The notes: generated by a model not told the origin, from the letters alone. A stretch of 64,000 nucleotides of DNA from Pararge aegeria (GCF_905163445.1 NC_053180.1:13506701-13570700); one strand, 5' to 3'; shown: positions 42,204 to 53,680, counted from the first letter of the stretch. A program made the numbers and translations.

Positions 42204-42415
42204 CAGTGGCGTGCATCACTCTCAGTGGTATGCACATGGTATGCAGAAGATTTAAAATGAAGAAAATCTCCAGGACCACTTATAAACAATTAAGGGTAGG
42301 CTTCTTATAACTCTTGTAATGCCTATCCTTAAGTTTTTTTTATAACTCGTACTGGAGATTTTCTTTATTTTATAAGATCTGCATACCCTGTGCATATCCT
42401 CTATGCACGCCACTG
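42204..42415. mobile_element. hAT-like foldback MITE, copy 2 (best)
   Basis: Begins CAGTGGCGTGCAT and ends ATGCACGCCACTG. The octamer GTCGCTCT occurs at 42196-42203 and 42416-42423, a perfect 8 bp target duplication. Inner arms also pair: 'gaagaaaatctccag' with 'ctggagattttcttta', and 'ttaagggtaggc' with 'gcctatccttaa'. The element is thus mostly one long imperfect hairpin. A small extra 'ctctcagtggtatgcacatg' near the left end looks like a local duplication. Non-coding; needs a hAT transposase in trans. Confidence 0.9.
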
Positions 42416-42423
42416 GTCGCTCT

Positions 42424-44277
42424 TTATTTTTCATCCTGACTTACAATGAGAGAGGATTTTCTGTGATTATAAATGTTATGCATACAATTTGTCTTCAGGG
42501 CCATGTTAAATCAGCTTGGCCTCATAATGTAGAGAGTTTCAACCTTGATAAATACTCAATGTTGTTGTTTTCCTAATAGCATACTTAGTACGGTTTTCAG
42601 TCCATTAAAACACGGCCTTATTAAAGCCTAAATCGCATTCGCAGCAAATATGAAAGGCGGTGGTGCTTACAAATTGAAATAATGATGTGTATGAATAACC
42701 AAGCGTAACACTCCCAAAGGCCTTATTATATTCAAATACCTGACTTATTTAGAAAACGACCACGTTTGACTTTATATTATAATGAATATTTCGTGTTCGT
42801 TATAGCTGTGAATGGAATAAAGGAACTGAGATTAATAAGAGAGTGTGTGCCTATTTTTTTTTATAAATTGCCTAACTCTAGATGAACTCTGTAGCCTTAG
42901 AAAAGTTGTGTAATTTGTATTTCTTATAAGTTTGTAGCACGAGCGTTAAAGTTCTGTTCGACAAACGGCAACACACGGCAAACTGCATACGACTAAACAT
43001 ATTTTGGGTTTCCACGAGTGACGATTATATGTGCTATAGGACGGTGAAGTTGTCGTGAGTTATGCAGTGAACCGTCAGCAAATTCACATATCTCTTCGCG
43101 GAGTTTGATGCATTGCGTGAATATAAATTTGGTGAAAAGTGTTTAGAATATTTTAATTTGATATTAGCTCCCCGATAGACGCAGAATTATATGAAAAATG
43201 ACAATCTATGAATTTAAAAAGCCGTAATTTGAGATTGACTACCGATTCCATTCATATTTTTGTTAAGTTTTTCCAAGATTTTTGTGGAAATAAACAAAGA
43301 ATTCCGCGCAGAAAATAAGAAAAATTATGGAAAAAAAATGTGTATATATTAATACACATTTTATAAGTTCCTGGATAGCTTAAAAATACAATTGGATCCG
43401 AAATGTTGCGCTGTTTTTACAAGGAGCGGCGTGTTGGGTCTTCTTGTCAAATAATATAAAGGGAAAATCTAAATATATATTAAATAGATATTCTTTTATT
43501 AAATAGACATTTCACGCAAGAATCGGTACACGTGATTTTCGTTTTTACGTGAAGAATGCACAAGCCACGACTAAACTTGTGACTGTTGTGTGGTTGCTGA
43601 AATGTCCTTTGTAGAAAAACGAACGTTCTGGTATGAGTTGCATATCGTGACACGCAGTGGTTTATGCTATAACACGCTTAATTCGCAATTTCTGGCTGGT
43701 TTTAATAATTATTCAATACAAAATTTTGATCCACATCATGTCTTGGTTTCTGATTAGCTCGTGTCTCTATAACATTAGATTAGAGTTCTAGACTAATGAT
43801 GCCCTTGTTTAGAGGTAAAGGGCGGGCATAATTGTTATAAACTACACGTTGGTACTTCATTCACTAATTATTATACATTCAGTGCTTCGTTCTCAATATA
43901 AATAAAATTAGTAGGTAATTTAAAATTTATTATTTATAAATCTAGAAGTGTCTTGGACCATGGTAGGTGTGATTCTAATCATGTCATTCATGTCAAGTCT
44001 TTAAAGTGTTTTATTTTTAAAATATTCTTCCCCGAATGGGAAAAGGGAATGAAAGTTAGTATGAAGGTTCATCATTGTTTTTTTGCAATTTTTCATAAAT
44101 ATAAAACTGATAAAATCAGTGGGTTAAGAGATTTATATCGTTAATTAAAAAAAGGTTTGAGTAAGAGATATGGGCTTATTTAGAATAACGCTAGAAAAAC
44201 TTTGTTACATTCCATAGCGCGATTTTTGAGGAATCCAAGCGGGCTAATCGCCATTGTGGGGGTATATATCGTGCAGA
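42424..44277. other. No feature recognised
   Basis: About 1.85 kb, AT-rich, no gene. A small hairpin 'tgtgtatatattaatacaca' lies at about 43340. A 63-codon frame (43953-44144) is not recognisable. Confidence 0.4.
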
Positions 44278-44279
44278 TT

Positions 44280-44540
44280 TGACGGCCGAGTGGCGCAGTG
44301 GGCAGCGACCCTGTTTTCTGAGTCCCAGACCGTGGGTTCGATTCCCACAACTGGAAAATGTTTGTGTAATGAACATGAATATTTTTCAGTGTCTGGGTGT
44401 TTAAAGTATTTATGTGTATTATATTCATAAAAAAAAATATTCACTTAGTACCCATAACACAAGCTACGCTTACTTTGGGGCTAGACGGCGGTGTGTGTAT
44501 TGTCGTAGTATATTTATTTATTATTTTATTTATTTATTTA
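44280..44540 (+). mobile_element. SINE-A (Metulj-like), full length
   Basis: Best copy. The head has a perfect A box (tggcgcagtggg, 44291-44302) and B box (ggttcgattcc, 44335-44345), the internal RNA polymerase III promoter of a tRNA-derived SINE. The body is 'atgtttgtgtaatgaacatg', 'tttttcagtgtctgggtgtt', 'acttagtacccataacacaa', 'gctacgcttactttggggct', 'gtgtgtattgtcgtagtata' and a TTTA tail. It lacks the 'atctgtatattataag' block found in other copies. It would need LINE enzymes in trans. Confidence 0.92.
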
Positions 44541-44665
44541 AGTAATGGCATAATATTAGCATGCCCCAATACGGTGTTTTTGCGAATAGTACAAAACTAC
44601 CGCTAGATCGTAGAATACTTACTTAGAGTTGGTTTCAAAACGTCAATTATGTATGTACGCGTAAG

Positions 44666-44869
44666 CATTGGTGTGCATAGAGGGTATGCAGATGATATAA
44701 AATGAAGAAAATCTTCAGTACGAGTTATAAAAAACTTAAGGACAGCCATTGTACGAGTTATAAAAAGCCTATCCTTAAGTATTTAGTACTCCTACTAGAG
44801 ATTTTCTTTATTTTATATCATCTGCATACCCTGTGTATACCCTGTGCATACCATCTTTGCACGCCACTA
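44666..44869. mobile_element. hAT-like foldback MITE, copy 3
   Basis: Left end CATTGGTGTGCATAG (two changes from the other copies), right end CTTTGCACGCCACTA. Flanks CGCGTAAG (44658-44665) and CGTGTAAG (44870-44877) form an 8 bp TSD with one difference. The interior matches copies 1 and 2, including 'acgagttataaaaaacttaa'. A 139-codon plus-strand frame spans this MITE and the RTE piece after it and is an artefact. Confidence 0.88.
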
Positions 44870-44949
44870 CGTGTAAGAAAACATGATCTAGTTCTACGGG
44901 TGGTGGAGTTTTTTGTGAATAATATTGAAGCACCGCAGCCTAGAATTCC

Positions 44950-45138
44950 CTACTCTTCCCGTGGGTGTCGTACGAGGCGACTTAGGGAATATAAGGGAGA
45001 ATGGGCAGTAGCGTCCTCAGTGCTTATATTATCATCTACTGCGATTACCAATCTGTCTGCCCAGCGTAGAGATTATTACCAAACTCTCCCGTTAGCAGAG
45101 GGCCCTATAGTGGACGGTTAAAGGCTTTAAAGATGATA
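44950..45138 (+). mobile_element. RTE LINE 3' end
   Basis: 'cccgtgggtgtcgtacgagg', 'cgacttagggaatataaggg', 'agaatgggcagtagcgtcct', 'tcatctactgcgattaccaa', 'tctgtctgcccagcgtagag' and 'ctctcccgttagcagagggc'. This is the best-preserved orientation reference for this fragment family. The 'gtccagcag' normally before 'tggac' is lost. Confidence 0.8.
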
Positions 45139-46782
45139 ATATAGCATGGAAAGTGAAACTTACGATGTTCATATACGTGGAATCGTATTTAATCCTCTTT
45201 TTTATTTATTTACGAAAGTATTATATCAGGGTACTGGGGTTTTTGTCAACAGTACGGAAATATTTGTATGGGTATTGTTAAATGCGTCTGATGTATCGAC
45301 GGGACTCACTAGTTCCACCGGTCTCCATTTCAAAGTGTCAAAAAGTTTACATTTTATCCGGCAAAAATGTCAGGGCGCACGCAAAAAGGTAGCTCTGAGC
45401 ACCTGCACGTTTTGTGCCTGAATAAAATATATTCTCGATATTTCTGAACGGTTTAGAGTATTTTTGAGTATTTTCCAATACTTTTACCATTCAATTGAAA
45501 TGCTTTTATTGACTGCTCGCGTAGGTACATTTGTGTTTGTTGGTAAAAAATACTGCAACTTAATATTCTCTGACTACTGAATATGGGGTGAAATGAAACT
45601 TTGCGATCTTATATATAAAAATAATGAGAAAAGTTAATTGATGAATGTAGGTACTTCAATTAATATGATTACTTAGGAGAGAAAAACTCAGCCAAATATT
45701 GTGGATAGTGAAATTACCTACAATACCGGATCTGCTGTGCGTCCGTTGGGCCACATTTACTTTTCATCTAAGAATGACCTTTTTATATTCATAAAACGTC
45801 AAAAGAGATCAGCAGCCTTTGAAAAGGATGATGAAGACTTATATTTTTAAACTGGTTTGAATTCAATAATTCATTCTCTTATTATAGAGATATGAATATG
45901 CTGCTACAGCATGTGATCGACACAAAAGCCCGTCTACTGCCGTAAAAATGTATCGCCAGAGACCACCGGTCTCTGAAAATGGACATCAGTGGTAAACTCT
46001 TTAAAAAAGCCGAAAAAGTTTAACTTTTTTCCGCACAATATCTGGATGCCCGAAAAAAGTAGCAGCGGAATAAAATTCCTGAAATATGTTTCAAATATTT
46101 TAAAGATCTTTTTGCAGGTTAAAATATACGAGTATTATATTTAAATGCACTGTAATTATGACACTATATAGCAATTGTTATCGCTTTAAGGATCCAAAAA
46201 TTCTTGGATCGTATTTACAACCTTGAAAATACAACAGTACACTACATCAATACAACCCAGCACAGACATTCAAAGGTTTATACCATAAAGAGCTAAGATT
46301 TAATATGTTGAGTATTTTTGTATGTAATGTGGATAAACGCAAACGACTTACCCGATTTTAAATATTCTCTAACTTATAGAAAGCTACAACATCAGCAGAA
46401 TTAAAATAATTTCAAACTGAAATAATTGCGGGTCGAAAAATTGGAAACGAGATTAATGTTAGATATTTACATTATTTTTGTAAGCTTATACTGAAATATA
46501 AGTCATTTTACCATCAAGACTACCTTAAGTAGATAAACCGTGCCCTTAACATCAGGTTTTAGGTACATAGTCAAGACCTCTTCCTTTTTTTAAGTCGGGT
46601 GAAAATATTCATCGGTTCTATCTGTGGCGCTTGATCGCGCTGTTCGATTTTCGTGTCATACGAGTATGTCAAGTGCTAAATCTATGAGTACGCGATACTT
46701 ATACTTTAATATTACGACATTGCGACAAATATTTAATGCGTGGCAAACGGCTATTACCTAAATACAGGGAGAGTGACCGGAG

Positions 46783-46790
46783 TATAAATA
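46783..46790 (+). promoter_or_regulatory. TATA-box-like TATAAATA
   Basis: 'ggagtataaataacagacct' followed within 60 bp by unusually AC-rich, lower-AT sequence ('ctacacactacacactccat'). The block 46740-46990 could be a gene or LTR promoter plus leader, but no ORF follows and no direct repeat supports an LTR. Confidence 0.2.
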
Positions 46791-47793
46791 ACAGACCTAA
46801 CACCAAAACTACACACTACACACTCCATACGGGAACATAAGAAACAAGTGTCGCCAGTAATCCGACTACAGCAGCCGTATCCAATTCAGCAGTCGAGAAA
46901 ACCTGTTTGCTGGAAGCAATCACATCAATCCCATATGACTCCAGATTCTACTCCACCTACTCTACTTCTTTGCCGCCTAATTCATGGACATACAGAAAAT
47001 TAAAAAGTTAAAATGTTTATATGTAATGTAATTAAAATAAATGCAAGAAAACGATTTAAAATAGATTTAGATAACGATGAAACCATTAAAACGAATAGAG
47101 CTTAGTTTAATTCAATAATTTTGCTGTATTCACCAAGGATGACCTTGTAATAATGCAAGGCTTTACACTGACAAAATATTTAAATAAAGCCGAACTATAA
47201 TAAAAAACTTCCATTTAGTAAAATTTGGTTTACAAATAAATTATGCATAAAGTAAGAAAACACAAAACCCAGTGTATTATTTGGACGCTGCAATTGCATG
47301 CTTTTCTTTCCTAGCTTTTTTGTAGAATTTTTATCATCAATTGCAATAATATGATTTTAATTTTGCCTATTATTAGGTTCTATTTTTCTGTAGTCTTGTG
47401 TGAGGAACATATTTTCGAGTTTAGTTCGAAAATTCTTTTTCAGACTAGTTCGACAAACTCGACAGCGTGGGAAATTTTAGGGAATTTAATTTAATAATAT
47501 ATGTTATTAAAATAACTTTTACTTTTAATGTTAAGAAATAGCTTATTAATTAGGTAATAAATGTGAGTAACTAAGTTTCAAATGGGATTTACGAATTTTG
47601 GCAGCTAAGAGATGAATGTTTCGGCCGCCGGCCACATTTCCGCGGTCGAGATAGAACAACGTTTGCAAATTGCAGTGTTACCACAATTTCTCTTTATTAA
47701 TAGTCAACAGGTCATGATCATTAGCTTAGTAACTAGTATATATATTATTAATTACTAATGAATATCGCTCAGGTAAAAATATAAGTGGACTAT

Positions 47794-47813
47794 ATGCACG
47801 TATATACGTGCAT
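47794..47813. repeat. Perfect 20 bp palindrome
   Basis: 'atgcacgtatatacgtgcat' is self-complementary without a spacer. A chance occurrence is unlikely but possible. No element boundary is evident. Confidence 0.85.
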
Positions 47814-48149
47814 TTTTGGCGATATCATTCTCAGCTTCGGGATATAACAGGAGGTAGAACTTGAGGACATGCTATTTTAACGTAGTGTTAAAAAAAAAAA
47901 ATTACTAAGTTGTAAAAAAGGATACAATGCTCGCGAATAATAAATGCTTATTAATACGTTATTTTGAGGCTTCCGTTCTAAATCTCCCAGTAATTATTGG
48001 TTGCCGTACACAACAGGAGCAGTTTGAAACAGGTGACTGATATAATATTTTTGGAAATCTTTTAATTTACATCGATGGTAGTTTTAAATACAGAGCGTCG
48101 TGCCGCAATCTTAACCGTTTTCAAGATTTCTCAATAATAAGCTTTCAGG

Positions 48150-48225
48150 GTATAAAATGCTGTCCCCTAAATGGGATTTGCATGTATTTCAAGGAATTGT
48201 CCTCTGGCAATCGCCTATATTCCTG
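48150..48225 (-). repeat. Dispersed repeat J, copy 1
   Basis: 'cccctaaatgggatttgcat' followed by 'cctctggcaatcg' matches 50140-50210 ('ccctaaatgggatttgcacg', 'gttgccctggg'). Contains the octamer ATTTGCAT by chance or descent. Class unknown. Orientation is assigned by the copy at 50.1 kb. Confidence 0.45.
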
Positions 48226-48292
48226 ACGTTCAAACTTAGAAATACTTGTAATGTTGTATCTAATACAGCCTTCTACGTACAATATAACAGGG

Positions 48293-48319
48293 CATTTACA
48301 TATATTGTATATGTAAATG
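48293..48319. repeat. Perfect hairpin, 12 bp arms, 3 nt loop
   Basis: 'catttacatata' and 'tatatgtaaatg' around 'ttg'. AT-rich. Confidence 0.75.
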
Positions 48320-48329
48320 ACCTATTATA

Positions 48330-49590
48330 TTGTATAAAAATATAGCTATTTAAAGTACCTAACTATAAAATAATAATATTTTTCCTCTGACATTGCCTTG
48401 ATATTCGGGCAATTTTGTCTTTGACTTGCTTGATTTAAATAAACTTTAACCACATCACTTCAAGTGCAGAGTAACAGCGTTGCAATTTAGTATCGTCTGT
48501 ATAGCATACGAGCCTGGTTTACATTACGCGAAAAATACTGTTATATTAAATAAAAAAAATCAGTTTACCTCTTCCACCTTATCTTTAAGTTTATTCCAAG
48601 GACCTCACAGATGCTTTGTCTGCTGCAAGAGGCTGAGAGGCTGGGTATTCTAAAACTTCTTAATAATACAGCATTAGCTTAAGGTGAAATGGAAATACCA
48701 TTGAAATAACATTACACCAAATTTAAAATTAACTACTAGTAAGAAGTTTGTCAAGTAGGTAATGAGCTGATTATCTTAAAATGCAAAGTCACGTCAGCTT
48801 TCGAACGAAATAAAACACCTCGAATTACGGTGCAATAGATCGATACAAAGATACAAAATAAACTGAGAACACCACGCTCAAGTGGAAAATAAATATCAGC
48901 AATCGACGTATAACAGGGGTATTTGGGTGTTTAAGGCTAAATCACCGCGGCGCTCAAATAGACGAATCAAAATAAATACCTTTTTATTTATTCGAAAGAC
49001 CGTTAAATCAAGGTGAATCTTAAGTATGTCATGATCAACAAGTTGTGAAGACAAAGAGTTAGTAGCAACGGGCAAGATAGCCTGTTAAATCGATGGACGG
49101 TGGGATCTCAAGGTGTAGAAATGACGACCTCGTCCCGGATGAACATCAATAAGTACAAGATTTTGTTAATTACCTATAAGAGACATATGCCCATCTGGGG
49201 ACTTCCAATGTCCATCGATTATTCTTTATTCATCTTTTATAAATCTATGCTTGCTTTAAGTCAGCATAAACTATATTTTGATTACAATGAAACCTTTTTT
49301 AACTAATTTTACACTCAAGTAAATGACAATTAAGTATTATTGTAATGCACATAATATCTTTGGATTTGAAAAGAGTTTGCCTGTTTCAGTTTTGCCGAAC
49401 GCAAGATATTACAATTCTGTGAAGAGAGAACTTGAGACTCAACAACGTTTGAGAAATAAACAGATAGAGAATTCATGAGCATTCAATTTGTAACTTAGGA
49501 AGTGTTATGTGTATTAAATACACATCATTATTCCTTAGTTGTAACATGTCTGCTGATAAACCGTTCCATATTTAAATAAATTTGTAAGAT
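48330..49590. other. No feature recognised
   Basis: AT-rich, non-coding. Confidence 0.4.
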
Positions 49591-49594
49591 GAAC

Positions 49595-49950
49595 ACAGAA
49601 TGCCGCAAGATTATTTTATAATTTGTGGCGTTTTCGTACAAACACTTCAACATGTGGATGTACCGGTAGTCAATGCGTTATCTCTGCAGAGACCTTATCA
49701 CAGCCCAGGTTTCCAGCGAATCAAAGGCTTTCTCATTGTCCATAAAAGCTACGCAAAGTGGCCAGTTGTATACTCTTTGGTCTTCTGTATAACCTGCCGC
49801 AGCGTATGTATGTGGTTCATGACTAAAGCCCTTTCGGAAACCTGCTTGTTCGGGAGTCTGGAAGCAGTCGAACTTATTATAGAGATGATTCTGATGACTT
49901 TCGAGAACTACTTATAGATATGGCTCAGCAGCGAGATGGGTCTGTAGTGG
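49595..49950 (-). pseudogene. RTE LINE reverse transcriptase fragment
   Basis: The reverse strand encodes HYRPISLLSHIYK then a stop. After a frameshift it gives EQAGFRKGFS, AFMDNEKAFDSLETWAVIRS, and after a further in-frame stop DYRYIHMLKCLYENATNYKI. These are consecutive RT blocks: PISLLS, the GFRKG block, and motif A with its catalytic aspartate (FMDxEKAFDS). The F/YADD motif lies outside the surviving piece. At least one frameshift and two stops make it inactive. The 105-codon plus-strand frame over this region is the antisense shadow. Confidence 0.88.
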
Positions 49951-50129
49951 GCTTTGAATGGGTTGGTACGATGATACGTAGGTATATTGAATGTGGAAAA
50001 ATTAAACATAAGTGAGAAGTTATTCGTGGATGAAGTCACAGGTAACTGAGTGATACATATTTTTATAAACGTGGTCCTATTTTGTAAACATATCAGTTGA
50101 AAAACATTTTTAAAAGGGGCGAGATAAAT

Positions 50130-50300
50130 GTAATATCACTTGCCCTAAATGGGATTTGCACGTTTCAGCTGCGAGAAGATCGTTGCCCTGGGCACATGAG
50201 ATCACAATCCCACCGCGACTGGCAAAACAACTTTGGTAATATCGTTGCCATGCTTTAAATAAAACGAGGACAAGCTTGCTTAAAAAACCAGCCAAGTACG
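50130..50300 (-). repeat. Dispersed repeat J, copy 2
   Basis: The reverse strand reads 'tcgcggtgggattgtgatct', 'catgtgcccagggcaacgat', 'cttctcgcagctgaaacgtg', 'caaatcccatttagggcaag'. It resembles the end of an element I have seen in Lepidoptera but cannot name. The minus-strand 68-codon frame is part of it. Confidence 0.5.
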
Positions 50301-50319
50301 AGTAAGACTCGCACATTGA

Positions 50320-51445
50320 TGGTTCTTTACTTTAAAAAAAGTATCATAATTATTTATTTAATTAAAATAAAAATTTGACAATCTATAAATACATAATAGT
50401 CTTAACATGGCTAACGTCAATTACCACTGCAATAAGACCGCCTTTGAACACAACTGTATTTTTATAATTTTTTCTCTTATTTGTGTCTTGTATTGTTTCG
50501 ATCTATGTGAAAAAAAAAGAATACGGCGCTTTTTTTACGAAACATTAGAAACGAATATTATAATCTGATTTTGTTAAGTTTTAAAATTGTCAAGAATATC
50601 TTCAGTATAGGAATTATGTTATTTAATGTTTTGTTATTTATATTAAAGCATTGATAGCCTACTATATTAGGCTTCATCTTTCCTTTACGAGCAACGAGTT
50701 CCGTCAAAATTTGCAGATTTTGGTGCGTTTTTAAATTTAAGCTATTTTTTGAGGACACTTTCATGCCTATGAGTTAAGTCTACTGACCCAGACTTTGCTG
50801 GCCAAGTACTGTGGGGTACTATGGAGTAAACTCTACTCATTCTGAGGGTAGACGCGTGCCCTGTGTGTACGCAGTGACTCTATTTATCCCGTCAGTCAAC
50901 CTTATTACAAACACTCTCTCGTATTCCAACAGCTTCTTTGACTCTTTTGATCTTACGATCGAATGGATTAAAGAAGATTAAGATGTCACTAGGCAATATA
51001 GTTATTATTTTGTCAATGACCAAAACAGTGATTGATACTGATCTAGCAACGCGCCCCTATCTCTGTAGGACGTATCTCATGATTTTTTTTTTACGCAAAT
51101 AATTCACATATTATATAATTGTATGTATTATAAGTATGTAACATATTTTATTACTATTTGTTAACCTGTTGCACTATCCGTTGCACTATGCGTTTTCATT
51201 TACTTGTTTCTTCCATACAGGGTTGTCCGGAAGATATCGCTTGAAGCAATAAGACCGTCCTTGCGCATTTTATATATTTTATGTTATTGTCATTTCTTGT
51301 TTTCTCTTTTTATTCGTGCAATATAGACATATCTATCCATATTTCTATCTAAAATTGGAAAATTAAACTGAATCTTCATTATAGACGAAAAGAGGTCACC
51401 GTGTATACTTAGTTATTATATTTGACATTGTAATACACAACCATT
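50320..51445. other. No feature recognised
   Basis: AT-rich, non-coding. Confidence 0.4.
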
Positions 51446-51450
51446 TTATC

Positions 51451-51640
51451 GGTGATAGCCTAGTAGCTAGGACTTCGGCTCCCTAACTCATCGGAACATC
51501 GTGAGGAAACCTACATACCTGAGAGTTCTCCATAATCTGGACGAGGCCAGTGTGGTGGACTATGGCCTAAATCCTTCTGATGCTGAGATAGGACCTGTGC
51601 ACTTTAGAGGGCCGGTAATGGTGTGATAATGATGATATGA
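51451..51640 (+). mobile_element. SINE-B with internal deletions
   Basis: Clear A-box-like head 'ggtgatagcctagtagctag' then 'gacttcggct'. The B box and early body are deleted, joining to 'catcgtgaggaaacctacat', 'gagagttctccataat', then 'ccagtgtggtggactatggc' and 'gagggccggtaatggtgtga' with a GAT tail. Confidence 0.85.
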
Positions 51641-52352
51641 TATACCAGTAATTTTGGCAAGTAGCCTATATTAGACTTTATAAAACCAATAAAAAATCAT
51701 AAGTATATCGCTAAAGTTTTAGAAAAAAAAAACCATTTGAGTCTACCGTTTACAAAACTCAGAGTCATCGTTCAGTTCATAGATAATTTGGCAGAGTTAA
51801 ATTTAATTAAACTAAAAAAAAAAATTCAAAGTACTTTTTCGTCTTTTTTCAATCGTTCACTTATTTTCATAGGAATATGAACATAAATAACCTAATTAGG
51901 TTTTAAAATTTAATATACGCAAGTAGAGTTTTTAAATATTTGATATGAATGGATTTCTGCGTTAATTTAATTTCAAATTAATGGTATTTATGCATTTATA
52001 TACTTAATATAAGTATTTAATAAAACTTATTTAGCATTCGTTCTGTGTAAAAAAACTTTTAAGTTAAGTCGAAGTCAAGCTGATTTAATATATATTTTTT
52101 GGAGAATAGAGAATTTATGTTTTTACAAGTAACAGAATATAAATTTAGAGCACTTTGTCTGCTAGTTTTTATGACTGCAAGCACGTAGCATGTGCCTTTC
52201 TTTCTTGCAAGTTTTGAGGAGTTGCAGCCGCTTTCCTGGTTGCAGGACGATTTTCGCGTCACGTTTATCATATTTTTGTAGTGTTATTAGAATAACTTAG
52301 TCAGTGCTTGTTAAATTTTCTGTGATATCTTGTCGTTCAGAATACCTCCAGG
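51641..52352. other. No feature recognised
   Basis: AT-rich with A runs. The reverse 70-codon frame (52059-52271) is cysteine- and lysine-rich but shows no motif. Confidence 0.4.
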
Positions 52353-52357
52353 CCTGA

Positions 52358-52545
52358 TGATCAAAGTCTTCGATCAGTGCGTGTTGCGAGTCGACTTATG
52401 GCTCCGAATCGTGGTTGCTGACTATGGTGCTCATAAGAAGGCTCCGAGTCACTCAGCGGGCGATTAAGAGAGCTATGCGTGTAGACTCTCTACGTGATCA
52501 AATTAGGAAAGAGGAGATCCATAGAAGAAGAAAGAAACGAAACAT
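52358..52545 (+). pseudogene. RTE LINE, C-terminal ORF fragment
   Basis: Starts with KVFDQCVL in one frame, then shifts to LIRRLRVTQRAIKRAM, SLRDQIRKEEIHRRRKKR, after which the family sequence stops. It covers the join between the end of the RT domain and the conserved tail. More upstream sequence survives here than in the copies at 1.27 and 25.55 kb. Confidence 0.82.
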
Positions 52546-52765
52546 CTCGATGAGCACTTTGATTACAGATTCTGTTCACACTTACATTCACAAACTGCTT
52601 CATTGGTTTACGAAATTTTCACGATGTTCGAATAGTTATTACGGAGTCCAGATTTTAGTTTACTGTGTGGACCAAAAATGGTAACGTTTTGGGGTTTTCT
52701 GTCATTCAACTCTGAAGGTGACGTTATGTATTTCCGTGTTTTAAAGAGAGCCTCCTAGTAATAAT
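52546..52765. other. No feature recognised
   Basis: Short unassigned spacer between the RTE piece and a SINE-B. Confidence 0.4.
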
Positions 52766-52769
52766 ACGT

Positions 52770-53062
52770 GGAAGTTGTGATAGGGCAGAGGTTAGGAACT
52801 CGACTTCACTTTCGGGGGACCGAGTTCAAATCCCAGCACGTACCTGCAACTGTAAGTTAAGTGCGTTTCAAGTAAGTAAAAACATCTCTTGCTTCTACGG
52901 TGAAGGAAAACATCGTGAGGAAACCGGCATGCCTGAGATTTCTACATAATGTTCTCAAAGGTATGTGGAGTCCACCAATCCGCACTGGGCTCTCATTGTG
53001 GGAGGAGACCCGTGCCCAGTAATGGGCCGATAATGGGTCGATATTATGATGATGATGATGTG
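52770..53062 (+). mobile_element. SINE-B, full length
   Basis: 'gtgatagggcagaggttagg' (A-box region), 'ccgagttcaaatcccagcac' (B box), 'aagttaagtgcgtttcaagt', 'tctacggtgaaggaaaacat', 'cgtgaggaaaccggcatgcc', 'ccaccaatccgcactgggct' with a deletion to 'ctcattgtgggaggagaccc', 'gtaatgggccgataatgggt', then a GAT run. Confidence 0.92.
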
Positions 53063-53622
53063 GTTGTAATCGTTCAAGCCCGAAAAACTGCGTCAGAGCA
53101 GCGTGGAGGTTCTTAACTCTAAATACCACAGAAATTTACAACAGAAAAGGTTGTAACCAGCAGTTAGACATTGACAAGCTGAGACCAAAAAAAAATTTGT
53201 CCGACCAACTTCGACGATTTATGATTTCTATGTCATAGATTGTCGGGCTTATAAAATTAAAGACACAATATTTTTACGAAGAACTAAAAAAGCCTACCCC
53301 TGTACAATAAACCGCATAAAATATTATGAGCGTTGTAGTTTCGTGTAGGGGTTAATGTGGGAAAAAGTTTCAATAAAACCTGTATAAAAAGGTAAAAAAG
53401 GCATTCTTTGCTGCCATCGTCTTATATTAAGAGCAAAAGATGCCGCATGACGTATAAAGGGCATGTAGGAAATTGGTCGCAAAAAATGTAATTTATGGTC
53501 GCCCTAACGCTTGAGTTCGGAAGGCCGTCTACATTTTTCCATTGTTTTGCTATTAATATATTTTTACTTATAATAATAAAATTTAGTCATAAATGAAACC
53601 AAAATAATTTCGCTGTTTCCCT
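53063..53622. other. No feature recognised
   Basis: Non-coding. Confidence 0.4.
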
Positions 53623-53624
53623 GT

Positions 53625-53680
53625 GTCTTACAATATGGTCTAAGGCCTTACTTACCACTAGACCAGGGATGCATGCGAGT
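53625..53680 (-). mobile_element. SINE-E fragment
   Basis: The reverse strand has 'catccctggtctagtggtaa' then 'gtaaggcctta', the tRNA-like 5' head of SINE-E. Confidence 0.45.

Larger units (their letters stand above)
45139..48140. other. Mostly unassigned
   Basis: About 3 kb. Contains a 91-codon plus frame (45146-45421) with no known motif, a hairpin 'cagagacc/ggtctctg' at 45957-45975, a TATA-like tract at 46783, and a 20 bp perfect palindrome at 47794-47813. No recognised TE family. Confidence 0.4.

Noticed and set aside
44280..44352. Possible tRNA gene
   Set aside because: Perfect A and B boxes, but the same head recurs many times with a constant SINE body; the acceptor stem does not close. 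The SINE-D head at 35.5 kb was rejected for similar reasons.
44702..45121. Longest plus-strand open frame (139 codons)
   Set aside because: It runs across a MITE and an RTE 3' fragment; the frame is a by-product of two unrelated repeats.
49600..49917. 105-codon plus open frame
   Set aside because: Antisense to the RTE reverse transcriptase fragment, which explains the lack of stops.
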